Shown one piece after another: positions 1 to 4,953 of a stretch of DNA of 5,217 bases. Location of the stretch: the NCBI RefSeq assembly GCF_016587435.1, contig NZ_BNJJ01000057.1:1-5217 (forward strand), given 5' to 3'. Position 1 is the stretch's first letter. Each line of letters starts with the position of its first letter. The stretch is from Dictyobacter formicarum (GTDB lineage: Bacteria > Chloroflexota > Ktedonobacteria > Ktedonobacterales > Ktedonobacteraceae). A model generated the notes under the pieces. It saw only the letters and a program-made list of their open reading frames with translations, did not search any database and was not told the DNA's origin. The position numbers were made by a program, and so were the translations under genes.

Positions 1-747
1 GGGGAAACCATGCGGGTCCGAGTAACCGGAACTCATCGCCACGGCCAGGGTCGTATTGTTCTGGCTCAAGAAGAGCGAGGGAGAAATATAGTCGCCCCAG
101 ACTCCAGTAAACGAGAAGATGAGCGAGGTAACAATCACTGGCACCGATAGAGGCAGAAAGATCTGCCAGAAGATACGTCCATAGCCACAGCCATCAACAA
201 TCGCGGCCTCTTCCAGTTCTGAAGGGATGCTGCTGAAAAACTGGCGGAAGAGGAAGCTCAAAAACGGAGAGCTGGATAGACCCCAGAGCACCCACGGCCA
301 GTACGTATCAACCAGGCCCAGGCGTGAAAAAATGACGTAGGTTGGAATAATCGTAACAATTTGCGGCAGCATCAGAGTCGAGAGCATGATTAAGAAGAGT
401 TGACGTTTGCCTTTACCGCGTAAGCGTGCAAACCCAAAGCCTACAAATGCACTCGTCATCGTTGTTAGAACAGAAAAGATAGTGGACAGGATGAAAGAAT
501 TAGCAGCGTAGGCTGTATAATTGATCATAGTAAGAGCTTGCAGAAAATTGAGCCAACGAGGGATAAGCGGCCAGAAATGGACCGGATATGCAGCCAGCTC
601 GGATTGATCTTTAAGTGCCGTCGCAAGCAGCCAGTAGAATGGTCCGACAAAGAGCATTGCCAGGACCAGCAGGATAATATATTTCCAGATATCACTTAAA
701 CCCGTAAGCGTTCTGCGGCTCCTGGGAGTAGATGCTGAACTTTGCAT
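1..747 (-). CDS. ABC sugar transporter inner-membrane permease, MalG/CUT1 type (3' end beyond the window)
   Basis: The reading frame is open for 249 codons from the ATG at 747 down to base 1 and leaves the window without a stop. CUT1 permeases of this kind usually have about 270-300 residues, so perhaps 20-50 C-terminal residues are missing. The protein starts MQSSASTPRSRR, a short basic cytoplasmic tail, followed by a first membrane segment around residues 23-45. Further hydrophobic segments lie near 85-106, 117-140, 150-170 and 202-222. The permease signature loop that contacts the ATPase is at about residues 180-203: E180-A-A, then D185-G186, then L198-P199, as in the MalG EAA motif. It should form a heterodimeric channel with the permease encoded just upstream (772-1749) and import a sugar or oligosaccharide delivered by the binding protein. 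The gene begins 24 bases after the stop of that permease. The substrate cannot be read from the sequence. Family assignment is firm. Confidence 0.93.
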   Translation of the reverse strand, partial: MQSSASTPRSRRTLTGLSDIWKYIILLVLAMLFVGPFYWLLATALKDQSELAAYPVHFWPLIPRWLNFLQALTMINYTAYAANSFILSTIFSVLTTMTSAFVGFGFARLRGKGKRQLFLIMLSTLMLPQIVTIIPTYVIFSRLGLVDTYWPWVLWGLSSSPFLSFLFRQFFSSIPSELEEAAIVDGCGYGRIFWQIFLPLSVPVIVTSLIFSFTGVWGDYISPSLFLSQNNTTLAVAMSSGYSDPHGFP

Positions 748-765
748 AGCGCATGGTTCCTCCTT
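745..765 (-). promoter_or_regulatory. Ribosome binding site with two competing ATG codons
   Basis: On the minus strand a near-perfect Shine-Dalgarno AAGGAGG (765-759) is followed by two ATGs. The nearer one (754-752) is only 4 bases away and opens a frame that stops after 20 codons. The farther one (747-745) is 11 bases away and opens the permease frame. The permease frame has no other ATG, GTG or TTG between its start and the upstream in-frame stop, which is the stop codon of the preceding gene at 774-772. The start at 747 is therefore the only standard choice. Confidence 0.55.
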
Positions 766-771
766 AATAGT

Positions 772-1749
772 CTATTCATTACGGTCTACTTCATAGTAGA
801 CCCAGAAGGTGCTCGTGCGGAACACCAGCAGGGTGATTGCCAACACAATAAGGAAGAGCACCCACAGCATCGCCGAGCCAAAGCCAAAACGATTATCATA
901 GAAGAACTGCTGGTAAACATTGACCATATACAGATAGTTGCTACGCGGAACAGCGTTAGCCGAAGCCGCGCCGTTGTTCTGCGATAATAGCAGTGGCTGC
1001 ACAAAAGTTTGTAGAGAGGCAATCATGCCGGTGACAACCTGGAAAAACAGGACTGGAGAGAGCAAGGGAAGCGTCACATGGCGGAAAGCTTGCCAGGCAT
1101 TGGCCCCATCGACACGGGCGGCTTCACGCAGTTCAGATGGAACGCCTTGCAGACCAGCCAGCGAGATTACCATACCACCACCTAGTCCCCACAGGACCAG
1201 GATAATCAAGGCATAGAATACGTAGGGATCAACGAGCCAGGTCAGCACGGGAAAGCCAAACGGTTCAAGTATGGCATTAAGGGCACCGGCATCACGATCT
1301 AAGATTAATTTCCACATAATAGCCGAGGCGACCACAGGCACAATTGAGGGCAGATAGAAAATCGTGCGCAAGAGACCCACAGCCTTTATCCGCTGATTGA
1401 GCAGGATAGCCAGGCCCAGTCCACCAGCGACAGAGAGCGGAACAGTAATTACGGCATAGAGCAACGTACGTGAAAGGCTATACCACGTGTCAGCGGTTGA
1501 TAACAGTTCGGCATAGTTAGCCAGGCCAATAAAGCGCCAGTGCGTTGAAATACCATCAAAATTGGTAAAACTGACCACCAGAGCATAGACCAGAGGAATC
1601 ACGGTGAGGGCCAGGAACCCCAGCACCCAGGGCGAGATAAAGAGGTAAAAGGTTCTATTAGAGTAGCGCGACCAGCGCTTGCGATGAGTAGCTGGTGGAC
1701 GCACGCTACGCGCCGTTCCGGTGCTTCTTTGAGAAGTCAGCGTGTCCAT
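772..1749 (-). CDS. ABC sugar transporter inner-membrane permease, MalF/UgpA/CUT1 type
   Basis: This gene encodes 325 residues, a normal length for CUT1 permeases of the MalF/UgpA type. The ATG at 1749 is chosen because AAAGGG (1760-1755) precedes it by 5 bases. The frame is open further upstream to a TTG at 1824, but that start would place the N-terminus inside a long perfect inverted repeat. After a basic N-terminus (about residues 1-32) come membrane segments near 34-60, 96-117, 127-148, 177-200, 233-255 and 295-318. The first periplasmic stretch contains FIGLANY (73-79), typical of the family. The ATPase-contact loop is at about 200-230, with E209-A-A, D214-G215 and L227-P228. It pairs with the permease encoded directly downstream and receives substrate from the upstream-encoded binding protein. 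The transported sugar is unknown. Confidence 0.95.
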   Translation of the reverse strand: MDTLTSQRSTGTARSVRPPATHRKRWSRYSNRTFYLFISPWVLGFLALTVIPLVYALVVSFTNFDGISTHWRFIGLANYAELLSTADTWYSLSRTLLYAVITVPLSVAGGLGLAILLNQRIKAVGLLRTIFYLPSIVPVVASAIMWKLILDRDAGALNAILEPFGFPVLTWLVDPYVFYALIILVLWGLGGGMVISLAGLQGVPSELREAARVDGANAWQAFRHVTLPLLSPVLFFQVVTGMIASLQTFVQPLLLSQNNGAASANAVPRSNYLYMVNVYQQFFYDNRFGFGSAMLWVLFLIVLAITLLVFRTSTFWVYYEVDRNE

Positions 1750-1774
1750 AGACACCCTTTCTGTACTGCCTTCT

Positions 1775-1825
1775 TTTGCTGTGGTTGCATAGTGGCGCGC
1801 AGCGCCACTATGCAACCACAGCAAA
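1775..1825. repeat. Perfect 24-bp inverted repeat with 3-nt loop, intra-operon stem-loop
   Basis: Bases 1775-1798 are exactly complementary to 1802-1825, leaving only GCA (1799-1801) as a loop. It lies between the stop of the binding-protein gene (1835) and the Shine-Dalgarno of the first permease (1760). On the transcribed minus strand it is preceded by a U-rich run and followed by AAGAAGG-like sequence, so there is no downstream U-tract and it is not a classic intrinsic terminator. It could instead protect the 3' end of the binding-protein message after processing or slow read-through, as stem-loops between malE and malF do in enteric bacteria. That role is inferred from position. It could also be a copy of a dispersed palindromic repeat. 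Confidence 0.9.
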
Positions 1826-1834
1826 TAAAAAGAA

Positions 1835-3211
1835 CTAACTGCCAGCTTGCTGTTTGCCTTGCTGCAAGAGCTTGTTTATGCTTTGATTGAGCTGTTTAAT
1901 GCCCTGGTCAAGGGTAGACTGACCACGCATTACCGGCTCAATGGCTTTAGCAAAAGCGGCATTGAAACCGTCATCGGTGATATAGGGGGAGAAACCAAGC
2001 GTTTTCTGGTACTGCATCTCATGCTGTAAGGCCTGGAAAGCCTCTTTTTGATACGGCTTGCCCTGTGGCATCTCTGATATCAGGGATTTGAGCGCAGGCA
2101 CGCCCCAGCCACTTTGCGCACGATCATGGGAAGGTTTGCCTGCCATGAAGTACTCCATGACTTTCCAGGCAGCATCTTTGTTTTTGCTGGCAGCGGGAAT
2201 CCAGGCCCCGGTTCCCGACATACAGGTACTTATACGAGTAGAACCCATCTGCGGCGCGGGCATCATGCCGGAACTGGAACCGATGCCATTGGTCTGGGTC
2301 GCTATAGCGCCACCATACCAGTAGCCAAAGGCGATCATACCAACGCGACCGGCGGTAAACAGGTTGTAGCCACCGGCTGCGTCGGGATCAAGCGGGGAGG
2401 GTCCAACGTGCGCCTGTGCGAAGTCAACATAGAACTTCACGGCCTTACGAGCTTCAGGAGTTGAGAAATCAGCTTGGGAGAGATCGGTGCTGAAGAGTTG
2501 TCCACCCTGCTGGGCAATCATTTGTAAAAGGTGGCCCTGCATAAAGAAGCCGTACTCGGCATCGAGACCATAGATCTGAATTTTACCATTCTTACGCACG
2601 GTCAACTTTTTGCCGATGGCAAGAAGTTCATCGTAGGACAGGGCGTCTGTGGAACTGGGAACGGACACACCAGCCTGTTTAAATATTTTTTCGTTATACC
2701 ACATCATGGCATCCAGCGACCAGTCTTTAGCCATACCATAGCGTGCGCCCTGCCCCTGAGATTTGCCATCCCAACGGTATACATCGTTGACCGGTTCCAG
2801 ATCATCTTCCTTGATGACCGAGCTTTTAGCGAAATACTGCGAGAGGTCCTGTGCGACGCCACGCGAACTCCAGTAGGGCATCTCTGAAGCACCAACAGTA
2901 CGAATGAAGTCGGGTGGTTGACCGGCGGCGAACATAGCGTTCAAACGAGCTTGATCGTAGGTGAGGAATTTAAGTTTAATGTTGGGATTAGCCTTCTGGA
3001 AATCAGTGATGTAGGCGGGCAGAAACTCATTGTTCAGATACATGACTGTCAATGTAGTAGCGCTACCACCAGACGAATTCGAGGTAGTAGAGGTATCGCA
3101 AGCATCCAACAGCGCTCCGGCCCCTATAGTGACCCCGGCGGTCATTGCGGAATTGATCAAGAAGCGACGACGGCTGAGTGGTGCAGAAGCGATTTTGAGA
3201 GTATCTCTCAT
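1835..3211 (-). CDS. ABC transporter sugar-binding lipoprotein with Tat-type signal (SBP family 1)
   Basis: This gene encodes 458 residues, usual for family 1 extracellular solute-binding proteins. The ATG at 3211 is chosen because GAAAGGA (3226-3220) sits 8 bases upstream and because it places the export signal at the N-terminus; an earlier in-frame start at 3268 would add 19 residues without a visible ribosome site. The signal has a twin-arginine motif S13-R-R-R-F-L18, a hydrophobic stretch to about 35 and a lipobox-like L35-D-A-C38. This predicts folded export by the Tat system and lipid anchoring at C38. A Ser/Thr/Gly-rich linker (39-53) follows, then the mature domain with GQPPD (97-101), a motif common in this family, and Trp/Tyr-rich stretches (YW near 113, GYWYGG, SGWGVP) that are typical carbohydrate-stacking positions. 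It captures the substrate outside the membrane and passes it to the two permeases encoded downstream. It is the first gene of the operon. The specific sugar cannot be inferred. Confidence 0.95.
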   Translation of the reverse strand: MRDTLKIASAPLSRRRFLINSAMTAGVTIGAGALLDACDTSTTSNSSGGSATTLTVMYLNNEFLPAYITDFQKANPNIKLKFLTYDQARLNAMFAAGQPPDFIRTVGASEMPYWSSRGVAQDLSQYFAKSSVIKEDDLEPVNDVYRWDGKSQGQGARYGMAKDWSLDAMMWYNEKIFKQAGVSVPSSTDALSYDELLAIGKKLTVRKNGKIQIYGLDAEYGFFMQGHLLQMIAQQGGQLFSTDLSQADFSTPEARKAVKFYVDFAQAHVGPSPLDPDAAGGYNLFTAGRVGMIAFGYWYGGAIATQTNGIGSSSGMMPAPQMGSTRISTCMSGTGAWIPAASKNKDAAWKVMEYFMAGKPSHDRAQSGWGVPALKSLISEMPQGKPYQKEAFQALQHEMQYQKTLGFSPYITDDGFNAAFAKAIEPVMRGQSTLDQGIKQLNQSINKLLQQGKQQAGS

Positions 3212-3270
3212 GGGTAGCGTCCTTTCTACGGTGAAAACCGCCACATGAGACAATGAAAAAGATAACAAGG

Positions 3271-3287
3271 TGTTCGTTACCAGAACA
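3271..3287. promoter_or_regulatory. Dyad TGTTC-N7-GAACA, possible operator in the operon leader
   Basis: TGTTC (3271-3275) and GAACA (3283-3287) are exact inverted arms separated by 7 bases, about 60 bases upstream of the binding-protein start codon. Arms of 5 bp can occur by chance in AT-rich DNA, so a regulatory role rests only on position. Confidence 0.25.
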
Positions 3288-3303
3288 AAAAATGAGAATG
3301 TCA

Positions 3304-3315
3304 GGAATCGATACC
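3304..3315. promoter_or_regulatory. LacI-type operator candidate with central ATCGAT
   Basis: GGAATCGATACC is symmetric at 10 of 12 positions around a central CG. LacI/GalR-family operators are typically short palindromes with a central CG and flanking A/T, so this fits the type. It is about 90 bases upstream of the importer operon start codon and near a LacI-family remnant. Binding by that (now broken) protein, or by a homologue encoded elsewhere, is an inference. Confidence 0.35.
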
Positions 3316-3543
3316 ATTCGTGGTGCTTTATTTTTCACTCAGGATTACTACAAAATAACGCGGAATCTGCTTAAACGAGCCTGCCTAACGATGGCATTTT
3401 TATGGATAGGAGAAAAGCAAAACATCCTTTCTTCAAATCAGGTATGTGTTTAGAAGAGAATTCACATCTTCAAGTGGACCTACAACCATTAAATAAGTTT
3501 CGCGGATGGATGCCTGAATTTTTGTACTTTTTGCTTTAAAATG

Positions 3544-3572
3544 AGATTAACATATAGGAGTTTTATTGTCAA
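3544..3572 (-). promoter_or_regulatory. Candidate sigma-70-type promoter for the importer operon
   Basis: On the minus strand a perfect TTGACA (3572-3567) is followed after 17 bases by TAATCT (3549-3544). The -10 is weak (3 of 6) but is preceded by TGT, giving an extended -10 arrangement. Transcription would start near 3537 and leave a leader of about 325 nt before the binding-protein gene. The long leader is a reason for caution; a promoter nearer the gene was not obvious. Confidence 0.35.
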
Positions 3573-3594
3573 TATTAAACGCCTTGCATAAAAG
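3566..3594 (+). promoter_or_regulatory. Candidate plus-strand promoter back-to-back with the operon promoter
   Basis: TTGTCA (3566-3571, 5 of 6 to consensus) is followed after 17 bases by TAAAAG (3589-3594, 4 of 6). Its -35 hexamer overlaps the minus-strand TTGACA almost completely, so the two promoters would compete for polymerase. It is the weaker of two candidates for the LacI-family gene. Confidence 0.3.
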
Positions 3595-3611
3595 TAAGTT
3601 AGCAAAATGTT

Positions 3612-3626
3612 TTTAAGTGACTTAAA
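3612..3626. promoter_or_regulatory. Perfect 15-nt palindrome just upstream of the plus-strand -35 box
   Basis: TTTAAGTGACTTAAA has 7-base arms that are exactly complementary around a single central G. It ends 6 bases before the -35 element at 3633, where an activator or repressor site would be expected. It is not the typical even-length, CG-centred LacI operator, so a different regulator would be likelier if it is functional. Confidence 0.4.
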
Positions 3627-3632
3627 TTGTAA

Positions 3633-3661
3633 TTGGCGATAAAATAAAATTATAGTATATT
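3633..3661 (+). promoter_or_regulatory. Sigma-70-type promoter for the LacI-family remnant
   Basis: TTGGCG (3633-3638, 4 of 6) and TATATT (3656-3661, 5 of 6) are separated by the ideal 17 bases. Transcription would start near 3668, giving a leader of about 45 nt to the ATG at 3713. This is the best promoter match I found on the plus strand. Confidence 0.5.
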
Positions 3662-3712
3662 TCTTGATAAGCGAAGAAATTTTTGAACAATAAAGCGAAA
3701 AAGGTGAGGACA

Positions 3713-3850
3713 ATGAAACGAAGAATTACAATCGCTGATATCGCAGCCGAGGCCGGCGTTTCGATACCCACAGTTTCAAAGCAGGCAGCCGCTGGTCCGG
3801 CCTTTCTTGTGGCCTCTATCGATAAGTTGGTTCTTCCGCTGGCTCGTTGA
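3713..3850 (+). pseudogene. LacI-family transcriptional repressor, truncated after the DNA-binding helix-turn-helix
   Basis: The frame starts at an ATG with AGGTGAGG (3702-3709) just upstream and stops after 45 codons. Residues 5-23 read ITIADIAAEAGVSIPTVSK, the hallmark recognition region of LacI/GalR repressors. A complete member has about 330-350 residues. Here the match ends at K23: the expected VLNG hinge-side segment is replaced by 22 residues (23 onward is QAAAGPAF and so on) with no LacI similarity I can see, followed by TGA. No sugar-binding core is found in any frame between here and the next gene, so this looks like a deletion or rearrangement rather than a simple frameshift. The gene lies divergently from the sugar importer, the usual place for its local repressor. 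A 45-residue HTH-only peptide could still be made, but without a dimerisation domain it is unlikely to act like LacI. Confidence 0.85.
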
Positions 3851-3856
3851 TTGCAC

Positions 3857-3872
3857 TTGCACAATATTGCAA
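3857..3872. promoter_or_regulatory. Dyad TTGCA-N6-TGCAA, possible operator
   Basis: Exact 5-base inverted arms (3857-3861 and 3868-3872) lie 7 bases after the LacI-remnant stop codon. A preceding TTGCAC (3851-3856) repeats the left arm directly. A TATAAA sequence at 3893-3898 resembles a -10 box, but no good -35 lies at the right distance (TTGCAA at 3867 would need a 20-base spacer). This could be part of the control region of the downstream dehydrogenase gene; the evidence is weak. Confidence 0.25.
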
Positions 3873-3961
3873 ATATGAAGGAGACAAGGTAGTATAAAAT
3901 CTTGTTCTAGCATTGATTGCTTTATTTACACAAAGAAGAGACCAGTATGAAGAAAGGAACG

Positions 3962-4000
3962 CTGTTTCCTCCCCATGCGTAAACGCAGGGGTCTCCACAG
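3962..4000. repeat. Solitary CCCC/GGGG hairpin: IS200/IS605-type end relic or lone CRISPR-like repeat
   Basis: The core stem is CCCC (3971-3974) plus TGCG (3976-3979), pairing with CGCA (3984-3987) plus GGGG (3988-3991), with one bulged A (3975) and a TAAA loop. Outer CTGT (3962-3965) also pairs with ACAG (3997-4000). Read on the minus strand it is CCCCTGCG-TTTA-CGCATGGGGAGG, the general form seen at right ends of IS200/IS605 and IS1341 elements, where the hairpin is the 3' end of the TnpB guide RNA. Read on the plus strand, GTTTCCTCCCC followed by GGGGT resembles a CRISPR repeat. There is only one copy and neither a transposase, tnpB nor cas gene in the window. The hairpin lies about 90 bases upstream of the dehydrogenase start codon and may be in its leader. 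Confidence 0.5.
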
Positions 4001-4090
4001 GTGGTAAGAGATGAATGTCACCATAGAGCAACTATCGTGGGAAAGTTTAGTGTGCGTGGGGAGATAGTCAAAAAGAGCAGGAGATTCACT

Positions 4091-4876
4091 ATGAGAGGAC
4101 TACACAACCAGATCGCCGTGATTACCGGTGGAGGTCGAGGTATTGGCCGTGCCATTGCCCAAAAATTTGCTGAATATGGCTCCATCGTCGTTATTGGCAG
4201 CCGAAGCGAATCCGAGATAGAAAATACAGCCGATGAAATTCAGAAGAATGGCGGCCAGGCATCCGGCTATGCCCTGGACGTGGCTGATCGTGAAAGTGTG
4301 ATACATTTTACGGAGCAGGTATGGGACCGGCATCAACGCATCGATATTCTCGTTAATTGTGCCGGCGTGAACACACGTCTACCGGCGGAATCATTTCCAG
4401 AAGAAGACTGGGAGCGCATCCTCAATATCAATATCACAGGCGCTTACAGAGTATCGCAGGAGATCGGACGAAGAATGATCGAGCAGGGATCAGGTGCCAT
4501 TGTGAACATCACATCCATGAATTCTCACGTGGTCACTCCAAATTTAGGGGCATATGCGGCCTCTAAAGGTGCACTGCTACAATATACCAGAGTCCTTGCG
4601 GTGGAATGGGCCAAATACAATATTCGCGTCAACGCAGTGAGTCCAGGGTATATCGATACCGCGATGACCACAGCAATCTTACAACGTCCTGAATATCGGC
4701 GGAGCCTTCTGGAGAAGACCCCCCAACAACGCTTCGGGCTGCCAGAAGAGATCGCGGAGGCGGTCTGTTTCCTGGCTTCACCGGCAGCTTCGTTTATCAC
4801 CGGAGTCGCTCTGCCGGTTGACGGTGGATTCCTTGCCGGTCACCCACAAATTGTCCCTCCGGTAAATCTTTTATAA
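4091..4876 (+). CDS. Short-chain dehydrogenase/reductase (classical SDR), probably NADP(H)-dependent
   Basis: This gene encodes 261 residues, the usual size of classical SDRs. The ATG at 4091 has AGGAG (4079-4083) 7 bases upstream and begins just before the first beta strand; the frame is open for about 30 codons further upstream but those residues are not SDR-like. The Rossmann nucleotide motif TGGGRGIG is at 12-19. S37-R38 at the end of the second strand, instead of an acidic residue, favours NADP(H). NCAG is at 89-92, in place of the common NNAG. The catalytic tetrad is complete: N114, S142, Y155 and K159 (YAASK). SPG (184-186) and a C-terminal VDGG motif also fit. Close families include 3-oxoacyl-ACP reductases, gluconate 5-dehydrogenase and other sugar or polyol dehydrogenases; motifs alone cannot choose among them. 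Proximity to a sugar importer makes a sugar or polyol substrate possible but unproven, since the genes are on opposite strands. Confidence 0.95.
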   Translation: MRGLHNQIAVITGGGRGIGRAIAQKFAEYGSIVVIGSRSESEIENTADEIQKNGGQASGYALDVADRESVIHFTEQVWDRHQRIDILVNCAGVNTRLPAESFPEEDWERILNINITGAYRVSQEIGRRMIEQGSGAIVNITSMNSHVVTPNLGAYAASKGALLQYTRVLAVEWAKYNIRVNAVSPGYIDTAMTTAILQRPEYRRSLLEKTPQQRFGLPEEIAEAVCFLASPAASFITGVALPVDGGFLAGHPQIVPPVNLL

Positions 4877-4898
4877 GAGTATCAAGCTTATGTCACTC

Positions 4899-4941
4899 CC
4901 AGTTGGGTATCATGGCGAAGTTCACCAGGATGCCCAACCGG
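4899..4941. terminator. Hairpin between convergent genes, probable bidirectional terminator
   Basis: GTTGGGTATC (4902-4911) pairs with GATGCCCAAC (4929-4938) over 10 bp with one G-U pair, and CC/GG (4899-4900 with 4940-4941) extends it past a mismatch. It lies in the 77-base gap between two genes that converge tail to tail, the expected place for a shared terminator. Neither side has a strong T-tract, so it may work as a 3'-end stabiliser or through Rho rather than as a classical intrinsic terminator. Confidence 0.55.
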
Positions 4942-4953
4942 AAATGAGCCATG

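Larger units (their letters stand above)
3212..3712. other. AT-rich divergent regulatory region between importer operon and LacI remnant
   Basis: This 501-base stretch has no convincing gene. It is clearly more AT-rich than the flanking genes, especially from about 3500 to 3700. It separates the minus-strand transporter operon from the plus-strand repressor remnant and holds the promoter and dyad candidates listed separately. A small hairpin CGGT-GAAA-ACCG (3229-3240) lies just upstream of the binding-protein ribosome site. If the minus-strand promoter at 3572-3544 is the one used, the operon leader would be about 325 nt long; I saw no recognisable riboswitch fold in it. Confidence 0.7.

Noticed and set aside
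1750..1824. N-terminal extension of the first permease to the TTG at 1824
   Set aside because: It would be encoded by the perfect inverted repeat, lacks a ribosome site, and adds residues not typical of the family; ATG at 1749 has AAAGGG at good distance.
2058..2887. Plus-strand frames of 88, 116 and 118 codons
   Set aside because: They are antisense to the binding-protein gene, which has full family support, and show no motifs of their own.
3253..3453. Plus-strand frame of 66 codons in the leader of the importer operon
   Set aside because: No clear ribosome binding site, no recognisable domain, and it overlaps the probable operator/leader region.
3489..3864. Two overlapping minus-strand frames (74 and 80 codons) through the AT-rich gap
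   Set aside because: Composition is Lys/Leu/Ile/Phe-rich as expected from random AT-rich DNA; one runs antisense to the clear LacI HTH and neither has a convincing ribosome site.
3947..3982. Tiny plus-strand frame MKKGTLFPPHA running into the hairpin, as a possible leader peptide
   Set aside because: Only 11 codons with a weak Shine-Dalgarno; no run of regulatory codons and no alternative hairpin that would form an attenuator.
3962..4000. CRISPR array
   Set aside because: Only one repeat-like unit is present, with no second copy or regular spacers in the window, so an array cannot be called.
3816..4031. Minus-strand frame of 71 codons across the hairpin upstream of the SDR gene
   Set aside because: No domain or ribosome site seen; it reads through the hairpin and is best explained as a chance frame.
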